From the NCBI GenBank assembly GCA_044359525.1, contig JBIKLY010000038.1, forward strand, positions 1 through 30,064: a DNA stretch of 30,064 bases, read 5' to 3'. The notes below the pieces were generated by a model, which did not search any database, was not told where the DNA came from, and saw only the letters and a list, made by a program, of their open reading frames with translations. The translations under genes were made by a program, and so were the position numbers. Positions within the stretch are counted from its first letter, which is position 1. Every line of letters starts with the position of its first letter. The stretch is from CAJBIL01 sp044359525 (GTDB taxonomy: Bacteria; Pseudomonadota; Gammaproteobacteria; Burkholderiales; Rhodocyclaceae). Positions 1 to 7,260 of the stretch are shown here, piece by piece.

Positions 1-169
1 GATGATGGCACTCTATTATGAGCAGGATCTGAATCTGCGCGAGATCGGAGACGTCATGGGTGTTACCGAGTCGCGGGTTTGTCAGCTGCACAGTCAGGCT
101 GTGGCACGTTTGCGTGCACGGCTGTTCGGTGGTTCCGACAACAAGAAGAAAGCCGGAAAAAATGGATAA
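1..169 (+). CDS. fliA: RNA polymerase sigma-28 factor FliA, C-terminal part (truncated by the window edge)
   Basis: Only the last 55 or so codons are present, reading in frame from base 2 to a TAA at 167-169. The piece contains the sigma region 4.2 helix-turn-helix: LNLREIGDVMGVTESRVCQL followed by HSQAVARLRARL, which is characteristic of FliA and binds the -35 element of late flagellar promoters. The basic tail after it (SDNKKKAGKNG) is ordinary. FliA directs core polymerase to late flagellar genes and is held inactive by FlgM, whose gene is also in this window. The next gene, motC, starts inside the fliA stop region (8-base overlap), so the two are very probably co-transcribed and translationally coupled. 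The assignment to FliA rather than another sigma-70 family member rests on this motif and on the surroundings. Confidence 0.93.
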   Translation, partial: MMALYYEQDLNLREIGDVMGVTESRVCQLHSQAVARLRARLFGGSDNKKKAGKNG

Positions 170-902
170 GATCAGTGCTCTCGGATTGCTGATTGGCATA
201 CTGGCGATTGTTGGCGGGCAAATCCTTGAGGGCGGGCATGTCGGTTCGCTGACACAACCAACTGCGTTGCTCATTGTGCTTGGTGGTACGCTGGGTGCAG
301 TGATGTTGCAGAGCCCCTATGCTACCTTCATGCGCGGGGTTCGTATGCTCAAGTGGGTGTGGTTTCCCCCGGTAATCAATTACCTTCAGTTGATTCAGCA
401 GGTTTCAAGCTGGAGCCAGGTCTCCCGGCGTGAGGGTCTGCTTGCACTTGAGGCGGTGATGAACCAGTCGAAAGACCCTTTTGCCCGCAAGGGCCTGCAG
501 TTGCTTGTCGATGGCGCCGAGCCGGAACGGCTGCGCGAGGTGCTCGAAGTCGAAATCAATACTTTTGAAGATGAAATGAGGCTGTCGGCCAGGATATGGG
601 AGGCGGCGGGTGGCTATTCGCCGACCATTGGCATCCTCGGTGCGGTCATGGGCCTGATTCATGTGATGGAGAATCTTACCGACCCCTCCAAGCTGGGGGC
701 CGGTATCGCGGTAGCTTTTGTCGCCACGATTTACGGTGTCGGGCTGGCTAATCTCGTTTTTCTGCCGATGGCCAATAAACTCAAGGCGCACATCAACCGC
801 CTGGTCGTGCAACGCGAGATGATCGTTGACGGTCTGGTCGGTATTGCCAATGGCGATAATCCGCGCATTATCGAAAGCCGTCTCAAGGGCTACATTTTTT
901 AA
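162..902 (+). CDS. motC: Flagellar motor stator protein MotC (MotA/PomA family)
   Basis: 246 residues, the usual size of MotC-type stators. The ATG at 162 (MDKISALGLLIGILAIVGG) is chosen over an upstream in-frame start at 60 because it begins at the conserved first transmembrane helix and overlaps the fliA stop. Four membrane segments are expected: two near the N terminus (residues about 4-22 and 32-52) and two after a cytoplasmic loop (GYSPTIGILGAVMGLIHV and GAGIAVAFVATIYGVGLANL). The loop carries RREGLLALE, the charged patch that in the family contacts FliG. With MotD it would form an ion-driven torque generator in the inner membrane. The pairing with motD and the location right after fliA match the second stator set of polar flagellates. 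The coupling ion cannot be read with certainty. Confidence 0.9.
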   Translation: MDKISALGLLIGILAIVGGQILEGGHVGSLTQPTALLIVLGGTLGAVMLQSPYATFMRGVRMLKWVWFPPVINYLQLIQQVSSWSQVSRREGLLALEAVMNQSKDPFARKGLQLLVDGAEPERLREVLEVEINTFEDEMRLSARIWEAAGGYSPTIGILGAVMGLIHVMENLTDPSKLGAGIAVAFVATIYGVGLANLVFLPMANKLKAHINRLVVQREMIVDGLVGIANGDNPRIIESRLKGYIF

Positions 903-905
903 TTC

Positions 906-1727
906 ATGGCACGTCGCAAGCGCCTGGAAGAGCATGACAACCACGAGCGCTGGCTGGTTTCATATGCTGACTTCATCACGCTGCTGTTTGCCTTTTTTGT
1001 TGTCATGTACGCTCTGTCGACGGTCAACGAAGGCAAGTACCGCATCCTGAGTGACTCGATGGTCAACGCATTTCGCAATGTGCCGATCAATACGTCCGGG
1101 CAAGCGCCGGCTGTGGTGCCAATACCCTTTCCGCCAAAGCCAGCCACCGTTGTCAAAACGCCCGATCCAGTCAAAGAGCAACGGCGTGAAAAAATGAAGA
1201 ATGTTGCCAAGGATATTCTTGAGGTCATGGCGCCGTTGATCGAGCAAGGTAAGGTCCGGGTGATCGAGACGAGTCGTGGCGTCACTATCGAAATCAACGA
1301 CAGCATTCTTTTTTCACCCGGCCAGGCGCTGTTGCAGCCGCCGATGGTGAAAGCCATGCGCGCGATTGCCGAAGTGATCGCTGCTTCAGAATTCCCGATC
1401 ACCATTGAAGGGCATACCGATAACGTACCGATCAGCACCTTGCAGTTCCCGTCCAACTGGGAGTTGTCCGCTGTTCGCGCAACGACGGTGCTGCGTCTGT
1501 TTGCCGATGCCGGGGTGGTCGCCGAGCGCTTGACGGCAATTGGTTATGCCGACACACGCCCGGTCGAGCCGAATCTGCTTGCTGATGGACGCGCGCGAAA
1601 TCGCCGGGTGTCGATTCTGATCGATTCGGCTGTTCCGGAGAAAGGTACCGAGGTGGCGTTGGACGGGTCGGTTGCTGCCCGAAAGTCCGTCGCACCGGTT
1701 GATGCGCAGACGCCCGCAACGCGTTAG
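906..1727 (+). CDS. motD: Flagellar motor stator protein MotD (MotB family, OmpA-like peptidoglycan-binding)
   Basis: 273 residues starting three bases after the motC stop. One N-terminal transmembrane helix (residues about 17-38) contains YADFITLLFAFFVVMYALS; Asp22 is the expected ion-carrying residue. VNEGKYRILSDSM after the helix is typical of MotD. After a proline-rich linker (residues about 65-90) comes an OmpA-like domain (about 115-245) with TIEGHTDNVPIS, NWELSAVRAT and the RNRRVSILI ending, which binds peptidoglycan and anchors the stator. The tail after about residue 240 is low in conservation. It forms a complex with MotC. The 3' end is followed by the inverted-repeat element at 1760-1928 and a convergent flgN. 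Confidence 0.92.
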   Translation: MARRKRLEEHDNHERWLVSYADFITLLFAFFVVMYALSTVNEGKYRILSDSMVNAFRNVPINTSGQAPAVVPIPFPPKPATVVKTPDPVKEQRREKMKNVAKDILEVMAPLIEQGKVRVIETSRGVTIEINDSILFSPGQALLQPPMVKAMRAIAEVIAASEFPITIEGHTDNVPISTLQFPSNWELSAVRATTVLRLFADAGVVAERLTAIGYADTRPVEPNLLADGRARNRRVSILIDSAVPEKGTEVALDGSVAARKSVAPVDAQTPATR

Positions 1728-1759
1728 GTTCAGGTTTTGGCCGCGATCAGGGCTGAATT

Positions 1760-1928
1760 ATCCTAGAAAAAGCAGTTCATCCACGAAAATCACTAAAAGC
1801 ACGAAAAAAAACAAATAGATACAAAAATGCAGAACGTAACCTATAGGGTGAGTGGCTAACTCAACTTAACCTGTTGTTTAATTTCGTGTCTTTCGTGATT
1901 TTCGTGGACAGACTGAGTCATTTAGGAT
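1760..1928. repeat. Long inverted-repeat element A with CACGAAA heptamer units
   Basis: In the 200-base convergent gap between motD and flgN, the left arm 1780-1806 and right arm 1882-1908 are reverse complements over 27 bases with about three mismatches. Each arm is built of heptamers at exact 9-base steps: CACGAAA-type units start at 1782, 1791 and 1800, and the mirrored TTTCGTG units start at 1882, 1891 and 1900. A shorter outer pair, ATCCTA (1760-1765) and TAGGAT (1923-1928), extends the structure to the edge of the flgN stop codon. The 75-base centre is AT-rich with no evident gene. It could act as a bidirectional 3'-end structure for the convergent genes. Function is unknown. Confidence 0.75.
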
Positions 1929-2392
1929 TATGCGGCGTCGTTGATGCGCCGACTGCTTTGCCCGACCGTCTGTCCATCAGCGCCATAGAGGTTGAGCGGC
2001 CGGGATGCGCCCTGCAACGCAGCAAGGGCCTGCGTGTTGTGCTGCATACGGATCTGGATCAGTTCGCCGTTGACGCGGTTCAGTTCGCGGGCTTCGCTGG
2101 CCAGGGAGAGTATCCCGGACCAGGCCGTTCTGACCTTGTTTTTCGCCGGATGATTTTCGCACCACGCATCGATGCCGGTACGATCCGGTGCAAAATTCTC
2201 GACCGCCAGTAATGCGTTGCGTTGTTTTGCAAGTATCGCAAGGTCGGTGGCCAGCACATTTTTTTGTGAAATAAGCGGTGTCAGAGCGTCAACATCGCCG
2301 GCGGTTAGCGACTGCTGCTCCTGTTTCAACAGCTCGACAAATCGGAGTACTGCGTCGGCTTCAGCGGTCAGCGTACGCAGCAGGTCGGTCAT
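1928..2392 (-). CDS. flgN: Flagellar export chaperone FlgN
   Basis: 154 residues, the usual size for FlgN, the cytoplasmic chaperone that escorts the hook-filament junction proteins FlgK and FlgL to the export apparatus. The protein is predicted to be mostly helical: an N-terminal helix (LRTLTAEADAVLRFVELLKQ) is followed by a second (LISQKNVLATDLAILAKQRN) and a third with ELNRVNGELIQIRMQHNTQ. The last 20 residues or so are polar and likely disordered. It is the last gene of flgA-flgM-flgN, 23 bases after the flgM stop. Its partners flgK and flgL lie at 11079-14613. Family identity rests on size, helical pattern and gene order more than on any strict motif. Confidence 0.88.
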   Translation of the reverse strand: MTDLLRTLTAEADAVLRFVELLKQEQQSLTAGDVDALTPLISQKNVLATDLAILAKQRNALLAVENFAPDRTGIDAWCENHPAKNKVRTAWSGILSLASEARELNRVNGELIQIRMQHNTQALAALQGASRPLNLYGADGQTVGQSSRRINDAA

Positions 2393-2415
2393 TTTTTCGT
2401 CAGCGTACTGCTGCG

Positions 2416-2709
2416 TTAGCCTCGACGCTCGGCGTCGACAAGTTCTCTGGCTGATGAAATCAGGCGCTCGGCAATCGCGCCGGCGTTGATCTGGAATTTT
2501 CCGTCGCTGATCGCTTGTTTGATCTGCGATACCCGGGCTGCATCAAAAACGGAAGCGCCGCCCGAGGGCTGCAGGTGTGCCGACAACCCGTTCAGTTGAA
2601 CGCTGCCACCGGTGGCCGGTTGTGCGGCTGCTGTCTTGCCGGAGGGCGGGCTGCGCGTCTCGCTAGCCTTGGTGCTGGCAACAGGTTTGGGTGAGTTCTC
2701 GATTTTCAC
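2416..2709 (-). CDS. flgM: Anti-sigma-28 factor FlgM
   Basis: 97 residues from a GTG start at 2709, with an AAGGGG ribosome site about 7 bases before it. The N-terminal half is low-complexity, rich in Pro, Ser, Thr and Ala, and likely disordered, as in known FlgM proteins that are exported unfolded. The C-terminal half carries the sigma-28 binding helices: VFDAARVSQIKQAISDGKF and INAGAIAERLISSARELV. FlgM sequesters FliA until the hook is finished and is then secreted. A sigma-28-like promoter 34-61 bases upstream of the start suggests that FliA drives production of its own inhibitor, a well-known feedback arrangement. It sits between flgA and flgN. Confidence 0.93.
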   Translation of the reverse strand: MKIENSPKPVASTKASETRSPPSGKTAAAQPATGGSVQLNGLSAHLQPSGGASVFDAARVSQIKQAISDGKFQINAGAIAERLISSARELVDAERRG

Positions 2710-2743
2710 GGTAAAGCCCCTTGAATATTTCTACTTGATCGTT

Positions 2744-2770
2744 GTAACGGTCGCAAGTGCCAAAACTTTA
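2744..2770 (-). promoter_or_regulatory. Sigma-28 (FliA)-like promoter of flgM-flgN
   Basis: On the minus strand, a -35 element TAAAGTTT (2770-2763) matches the sigma-28 consensus in all eight positions. After an 11-base spacer comes a -10 element ACCGTTAC (2751-2744), five of eight matches to GCCGATAA. The implied start lies near 2737, giving a leader of about 28 bases to the flgM GTG. Location in the 89-base flgA-flgM gap fits the known sigma-28 control of flgM. Inferred from sequence only. Confidence 0.7.
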
Positions 2771-2798
2771 GCATTGTTTCTGTCAAAGGCGTTAAAGC

Positions 2799-3500
2799 TC
2801 AGTACAAAACCTCGACGATTCCGCCTGTGCGTGCAATTCCGCTCACCGTTTGTCCGGAACTCGTGCGCACCTGGGCGATCTGTCCATCTGTGGCATTGTT
2901 GAGTGCCTTGCCTTCGCTGCTCACGCTGAAGCCCGCGCCCTTGGAGACGAGTTTGACACTCTGGCTCTGCTGCACGGCCCACGGGGCCGTCAGAAAGTCG
3001 CTGCGCAGCAACTGGCCGGCAGCGATTCGGTTTTTTGCTGTTTTGCCGACCGCTTGGGTTGGATCAGTGAGGATATTTGCCGGCAGCGAGGCCATATCAC
3101 CGCTGCGTATCACGATGTCGTCCGGGGCCAGTAGTTGGCCCGCCGTCACTGGTCGTGCCGCGATCAGGTAGTTGCCTGAAACATTGACCTGAACCGGCAC
3201 GTAGATCGTCCAGGTTGCTGGCGCCAGGCAGCGCACGCCGAGCGTGGTTTTTCCCCACAGCCGGCTACCGGTGGGGAGGAACGGTTCGAAGGCGGTGCAG
3301 GGCCTTGACTGGGTCCGTGCGTCAATCTGCCCGATGTTGTAGCTGACCTGGCCCGGTAGCCCCTGCGTCTGCGTGCGCAGGTACTGATCCAGTGTCGTCG
3401 TCAGTAGTTCTTGTGCGTGAAGTGATGCAGCGCCTGCCAACAAAAAAAACATAAGGGCGAGGCCGCTGAAAACAACGCGGTGCAGATGTGAAGGACTCAT
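2799..3500 (-). CDS. flgA: Flagellar P-ring assembly chaperone FlgA
   Basis: 233 residues with a clear Sec signal peptide: after a short basic start, FSGLALMFFLLAGAASLHA is hydrophobic and ends in a plausible Ala-X-Ala-type cleavage near residue 29. The C-terminal half holds the SAF-type domain (residues about 110-175: ARPVTAGQLLAPDDIVIRSG, then VGKTAKNRIAAGQLLRSDFL) and a final beta domain ending GIARTGGIVEVLY, both typical of FlgA. In the periplasm it assists FlgI to polymerise into the P ring. It diverges from flgB, and flgM and flgN follow downstream. The ribosome site in front of the ATG is weak, and I see no good sigma-54 or sigma-28 promoter for it in the divergent gap. Confidence 0.93.
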   Translation of the reverse strand: MSPSHLHRVVFSGLALMFFLLAGAASLHAQELLTTTLDQYLRTQTQGLPGQVSYNIGQIDARTQSRPCTAFEPFLPTGSRLWGKTTLGVRCLAPATWTIYVPVQVNVSGNYLIAARPVTAGQLLAPDDIVIRSGDMASLPANILTDPTQAVGKTAKNRIAAGQLLRSDFLTAPWAVQQSQSVKLVSKGAGFSVSSEGKALNNATDGQIAQVRTSSGQTVSGIARTGGIVEVLY

Positions 3501-3557
3501 TGCTGCATTCTGCCTGATACGCGTCGGATAGCGAAATTGATTGTCCAGTCTGTTGTG

Positions 3558-3588
3558 CGGTTGGTCGGCAATATTTGCCGACCAACCG
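3558..3588. promoter_or_regulatory. Perfect 31-base palindrome, candidate activator site upstream of flgB
   Basis: Arms 3558-3571 and 3575-3588 are exact reverse complements (14 bp) around a 3-base centre; the core is TTGGTCGGCAA and its mirror. There is no T-run on either side, so it does not look like an intrinsic terminator. Its centre is about 105 bases upstream of the start expected from the flgB sigma-54 promoter, the range where NtrC-family activators such as FlrC usually bind. It also lies about 70 bases upstream of flgA. That FlrC binds here is inference. Confidence 0.55.
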
Positions 3589-3652
3589 GCAGTTTCCGGC
3601 CGGTCCGGTTGTCAATCCCCGAGATTTGATTGTCTGACCGGGTGATTTTTGA

Positions 3653-3668
3653 TGGCACGTGTATTGCT
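3653..3668 (+). promoter_or_regulatory. Sigma-54 promoter of the flgB operon
   Basis: TGGCACGTGTATTGCT matches the -24/-12 consensus (TGGCAC, five bases, TTGC): GG at 3654-3655 and GC at 3666-3667 are separated by the required 10 bases. The expected start is near 3678-3680, a leader of about 27 bases before the flgB GTG. It points at the rod-hook operon and agrees with the presence of the sigma-54 activator gene flrC in this window. Confidence 0.88.
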
Positions 3669-3705
3669 TCAATGGCCCATGCAAGCTTATTGAATCGGAG
3701 CCATT

Positions 3706-4110
3706 GTGGTCAGCAAAATTGATGATGCGTTTTTCTTTCAGCAACAGGCGCTGGGCCTTCGAGCTCACCGGCAGCAGGTTCTGGCATCGAATATTGCCAA
3801 TGCGGATACCCCGAACTACAAGGCGCGCGATTTCGATTTCTCCGCAGCGTTGAAGGATGCGATGGCCGGGCGCAATGGCGGCAATCTGCCGCTGGCCAGT
3901 ACCTCCGGGCGCCACTTGCAGGGCAGTGGCGACAGTGGCCCGGCACGGTTGATGTACCGCAAGGAAACGCAGTCGAGTGTCGATGGAAATACGGTGAATA
4001 TGGATGTCGAGCGCGCCCAGTTTGCCGAGAATGCCATTCAGTATGAAGCTGGCATCACCTTTATTTCCGGCAAGATAAAAACGCTGTTGTCGGCCATACA
4101 GGGTCAATAA
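3706..4110 (+). CDS. flgB: Flagellar proximal rod protein FlgB
   Basis: 134 residues, normal for FlgB. The GTG at 3706 is taken as the start: a CGGAG site sits 5 bases upstream and the next residues (VSKIDDAFFFQQQALGLRA) align with the usual FlgB N terminus. The diagnostic axial-protein signature is complete: RQQVLASNIANADTPNYKARDFDF. The C terminus (VDGNTVNMDVERAQFAENAI) has the typical rod-protein helix. FlgB is exported through the flagellar type III gate and forms the proximal rod on FliE. It is the first gene of the flgBCDEFGHIJ series, two bases ahead of flgC. Confidence 0.97.
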   Translation: MVSKIDDAFFFQQQALGLRAHRQQVLASNIANADTPNYKARDFDFSAALKDAMAGRNGGNLPLASTSGRHLQGSGDSGPARLMYRKETQSSVDGNTVNMDVERAQFAENAIQYEAGITFISGKIKTLLSAIQGQ

Positions 4111-4112
4111 TC

Positions 4113-4517
4113 ATGAGTGTATTCAATGTTTTTCATATCGCCGGCAGTGCGCTGACCGCGCAGTCGATGCGCCTCAACGCGGTGGCCAGCAACCTGGCCA
4201 ACGCCGATAGCATCGCCGGTCCGGACGGCAAGCCGTATCGCGCCAAGCAGGTGGTCTTTGAAGCAACGCCGATGCAAGGTACGGCTGCCCAAGGCGTGCG
4301 TGTGCAACAGGTCGTTGACGACGCCAGCCCGGGTCGCATGGTCTACGATCCGCGCAGTCCGGCAGCTGATGACAAGGGCTACGTCATGATGCCCAATGTC
4401 AGTGTGGTCGATGAGATGGTCAATATGATCTCGGCGTCACGCTCTTATCAGACAAATGCTGAAGTGATGAATACCGCCAAGCAGCTGTTGCTTAAAACGC
4501 TGACACTCGGCCAGTAA
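4113..4517 (+). CDS. flgC: Flagellar proximal rod protein FlgC
   Basis: 134 residues, the standard size. The N-terminal axial motif SALTAQSMRLNAVASNLANA is followed by SIAGPDGKPYRAKQVVFEA, a classic FlgC feature; the C-terminal helix region has VSVVDEMVNMISASRSYQTN. It is exported by the type III system and assembles with FlgB and FlgF into the proximal rod. It begins two bases after the flgB stop, so the pair is almost certainly translationally linked. Confidence 0.97.
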   Translation: MSVFNVFHIAGSALTAQSMRLNAVASNLANADSIAGPDGKPYRAKQVVFEATPMQGTAAQGVRVQQVVDDASPGRMVYDPRSPAADDKGYVMMPNVSVVDEMVNMISASRSYQTNAEVMNTAKQLLLKTLTLGQ

Positions 4518-4541
4518 AACCGGGAATTCAAGGAGATTCAC

Positions 4542-5219
4542 ATGGCAACCGTGCAACCGACAACTTCATCCAGTGACCCTTTTGCCGCGACCGGCGCGAC
4601 AGCGAAAAGCAGTACGGCGACTTCGTCCACTGAAGATCCGCAGGATCGTTTTCTCAAGCTGCTGGTCACCCAGCTGAAGAACCAGGATCCGCTGAATCCG
4701 ATGGACAACGCCCAGATGACCAGCCAGCTGGCGCAGATGAGCACAGTATCGGGTATTGAAAAACTTAACACCACGCTGAATTCGCTGGTCGATGGCTTTG
4801 CCAACAGTCAGTCCATGCAGGCGGCCGGGATGATTGGCAAGAGCGTTCTGGTTTCCGGTTCCCAACTGGCCTTGTCCAACGGGGGGGCTTATGGCGGAAT
4901 CAATCTCTCCGGCGCGGCCGACCAGGTGAAACTGAGCATTCTCAATTCGGCGGGGCAGGTGATCCAAACACAGGATCTCGGCGCACACGATGCCGGGGTC
5001 TTCAACTTTATCTGGGATGGAAAAGACGATACTGGGGCGGTTGCAGCCGATGGTATGTACAAGTTTTCGGTCAGCGCCACGCAGGGCGGCAACAAGGTGA
5101 CGGCGGATGCGCTGCAGATTGGCACAGTTTCTGCTCTTGTTCGGGCAAAGAGCGGATTCCTGCTGGACCTCGGCGCGCTCGGAACGGTTGATTTCAAGAA
5201 CGTGCAACAGATTCTCTAA
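4542..5219 (+). CDS. flgD: Flagellar hook cap / hook scaffolding protein FlgD
   Basis: 225 residues with an AAGGAGA ribosome site before the ATG. The N-terminal conserved block is diagnostic: DRFLKLLVTQLKNQDPLNPM (residues about 35-55), followed by DNAQMTSQLAQMSTVSGIEKL. The C-terminal half carries the FlgD Ig-like/tudor domains (GAHDAGVFNFIWDGKDDTG and ADGMYKFSVSA). FlgD caps the growing hook, is needed for FlgE polymerisation and is later displaced by FlgK. The N-terminal 30 residues are Ser/Thr/Ala-rich and disordered, as usual. It precedes flgE by 15 bases. Confidence 0.96.
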   Translation: MATVQPTTSSSDPFAATGATAKSSTATSSTEDPQDRFLKLLVTQLKNQDPLNPMDNAQMTSQLAQMSTVSGIEKLNTTLNSLVDGFANSQSMQAAGMIGKSVLVSGSQLALSNGGAYGGINLSGAADQVKLSILNSAGQVIQTQDLGAHDAGVFNFIWDGKDDTGAVAADGMYKFSVSATQGGNKVTADALQIGTVSALVRAKSGFLLDLGALGTVDFKNVQQIL

Positions 5220-5234
5220 AGTCAGGAGAAAAAA

Positions 5235-6470
5235 ATGTCATTTCAACAGGGTTTGAGCGGTCTTAATTCTTCCTCGAAGGCGCTGGATGTGCTGGGCAAC
5301 AACATTGCCAACGCCAACACGGTCGGCTTCAAGTCAGCGGAGGTTCATTTCTCCGATGTCTATGCGAACTCGCTGTCAGGTGGCGGCGCCTCGCAGGTCG
5401 GCATTGGCAGTACGATCTCAGGCATCCAGCAGACTTTCAGTCAGGGGAATATTACTGCGACCAATAATCCATTGGATATTTCGATCAACGGTGGTGGTTT
5501 TTTCCGCATGGATCAAAGCGGTGAAATCACCTATACGCGCAGTGGGCAGTTCCATCTCGATAATGCCGGTTATATCGTCAATGATGCCGCCATGCGCGTA
5601 ATGGGCTATCCGGCCGATGCCAACGGGGTTATCTCTGCATCCTCACCGGTTGATCTGCAGTTGTCGGCAAGTCAGATCCCGCCGCGTGCGACCAGCGCTG
5701 CACTGGCCGGTAATTTGACTGCAGCACTCAACCTGGATTCACGCCAAGGGGTTCCGGCGGTCACACCGTTCAACTTTACCAATCCGCAGACTTACAACTA
5801 TTCGACGGCACTGTCCGTGTATGACACCCTCGGTGTCGCCCACACGATGACCATGTATTTTCATCGGGCATCGGCGGGTGGTCCATGGAACGTTCATGGA
5901 ACGATGGATGGCGCGACGCCGCAAGCCTTTCCGTCGACGCTCAGTTTTAACACGTCGGGTGCGCTGACCACCGCCATGCCGCTGGTACTTCCTTCGTGGG
6001 CGTTGACCACTGGTGCGGCAACGCCTTGGTCCCCAGGCTCAATGGACTTTGCCGGGACGACGCAATACGGCAGCTCTTCGAGCGTTGATCGCCTAACGCA
6101 GGGTGGCTACACCACGGGTAGTCTGACCGGGTTGTCGGTTTCTGGTGACGGAGTCGTCCAGGGGCGTTACAGCAACGGCCAGTCGCGCAATCTTGGACAA
6201 GTCGTACTGGCGACCTTCGCTAACCCGAATGGTCTGCAGTCGCTGGGTAACAACCAGTGGGCATTGACTTCCGATTCCGGGCCGGAACTGGTCAGCGCAC
6301 CTGGTACGGGTAGCCGCGGGGTGTTGCAGTCCGCTTCGGTTGAGGAGTCGAACGTTGATCTGACCAAGCAACTGGTCGATATGATTACGCAGCAGCGTAA
6401 CTATCAGGCAAATGCCCAAACTATCAAGACGCAGGACCAGATTTTGCAAACACTGGTCAATCTGCGCTAG
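5235..6470 (+). CDS. flgE: Flagellar hook protein FlgE
   Basis: 411 residues, close to the 400-residue proteobacterial standard, with an AGGAG site before the ATG. It starts MSFQQGLSGLNSSSKALDVL and continues with LGNNIANANTVGFKSAEVHF, the hook-protein N-terminal axial motif. The central region (about 90-330) contains the flagellar basal body domain D2 with NFTNPQTYNYSTALSVYDTL. The C-terminus (SNVDLTKQLVDMITQQRNYQ and NAQTIKTQDQILQTLVNLR) is the paired helix. It polymerises into the hook outside the cell; FlgD caps it and FliK controls its length. Confidence 0.97.
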   Translation: MSFQQGLSGLNSSSKALDVLGNNIANANTVGFKSAEVHFSDVYANSLSGGGASQVGIGSTISGIQQTFSQGNITATNNPLDISINGGGFFRMDQSGEITYTRSGQFHLDNAGYIVNDAAMRVMGYPADANGVISASSPVDLQLSASQIPPRATSAALAGNLTAALNLDSRQGVPAVTPFNFTNPQTYNYSTALSVYDTLGVAHTMTMYFHRASAGGPWNVHGTMDGATPQAFPSTLSFNTSGALTTAMPLVLPSWALTTGAATPWSPGSMDFAGTTQYGSSSSVDRLTQGGYTTGSLTGLSVSGDGVVQGRYSNGQSRNLGQVVLATFANPNGLQSLGNNQWALTSDSGPELVSAPGTGSRGVLQSASVEESNVDLTKQLVDMITQQRNYQANAQTIKTQDQILQTLVNLR

Positions 6471-6505
6471 GCAAGCAACTGAACTGAAACTGGAAAAAAT
6501 CCACC

Positions 6506-7246
6506 ATGGATCGCCTGATTTACACCGCAATGAGTGGCGCCAAACACGCCTTCCTGCAACAGGCGGGCGTGGCGCAGAACCTGGCCAACGCCTCGACCAC
6601 CGGCTACCGCGCCATGGAGCACAAGTTCCGCGCCGTGCCGGTGCAGGGCGAAGGCATGCCAACCCGCGCTTTTGTCGTCGACGCTTCGGTGGCCAACGTG
6701 TTCGACCAGGGCCCGTTGATGGCCACGGGTCGGCCGCTCGATTTGGCCGTGCAGGGCGCCGGCTGGATCGCGGTTGAAACGCCGGATGGCGGCGAAGCCT
6801 ATACGCGTGCCGGCAATTTGCAGACCGATGTAAATGGCCTGTTGCAGACCGCCGGTGGTTTGAATGTGCAGGGCGACGGCGGCGCGATTTCCATCCCGCC
6901 GGACAATCGGGTGGCGATCGCCCCGGATGGCACGGTGTCGACCATTCCGCTGTTCGGTACGCCGAACAACGTCAATGTGATCGGCCGTATCAAGCTCGTC
7001 AATCCCCCGGAAAACGAGTTGGTGCGCGGTGGTGACGGTCTCTTTCGGGTAAAGGGCGGCACGGCTGCGCTGGACGAGACGGTCAGACTGGCGCCGGAAT
7101 CGCTTGAGGGAAGCAACGTCAATCCGGTGGATTCAATGGTCAATATGATCAGCCTCGCCCGCCAGTTCGAGATGCAGATCAAGATGCTGCAGACGGCCGA
7201 CGCCAACGCGCGTCAAGCCAGCCAGATTCTTTCGATGAACGCCTGA
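6506..7246 (+). CDS. flgF: Flagellar proximal rod protein FlgF
   Basis: 246 residues, the usual length. The start MDRLIYTAMSGAKHAFLQQA and the motif NLANASTTGYRAMEHKFRAV are FlgF-like; the middle has GRPLDLAVQGAGWIAVETPD and the end VNPVDSMVNMISLARQFEMQ. It forms part of the rod between FlgB/FlgC and FlgG. The ribosome site is poor (only a weak GGA before the ATG in a 35-base gap after flgE), so translation may be lower than for its neighbours. Confidence 0.96.
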   Translation: MDRLIYTAMSGAKHAFLQQAGVAQNLANASTTGYRAMEHKFRAVPVQGEGMPTRAFVVDASVANVFDQGPLMATGRPLDLAVQGAGWIAVETPDGGEAYTRAGNLQTDVNGLLQTAGGLNVQGDGGAISIPPDNRVAIAPDGTVSTIPLFGTPNNVNVIGRIKLVNPPENELVRGGDGLFRVKGGTAALDETVRLAPESLEGSNVNPVDSMVNMISLARQFEMQIKMLQTADANARQASQILSMNA

Positions 7247-7260
7247 CAGGAATAAAAAAC

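Noticed and set aside
3500..3560. A sigma-54 or sigma-28 promoter for flgA
   Set aside because: No pair with correct spacing was found on the minus strand in the divergent gap.
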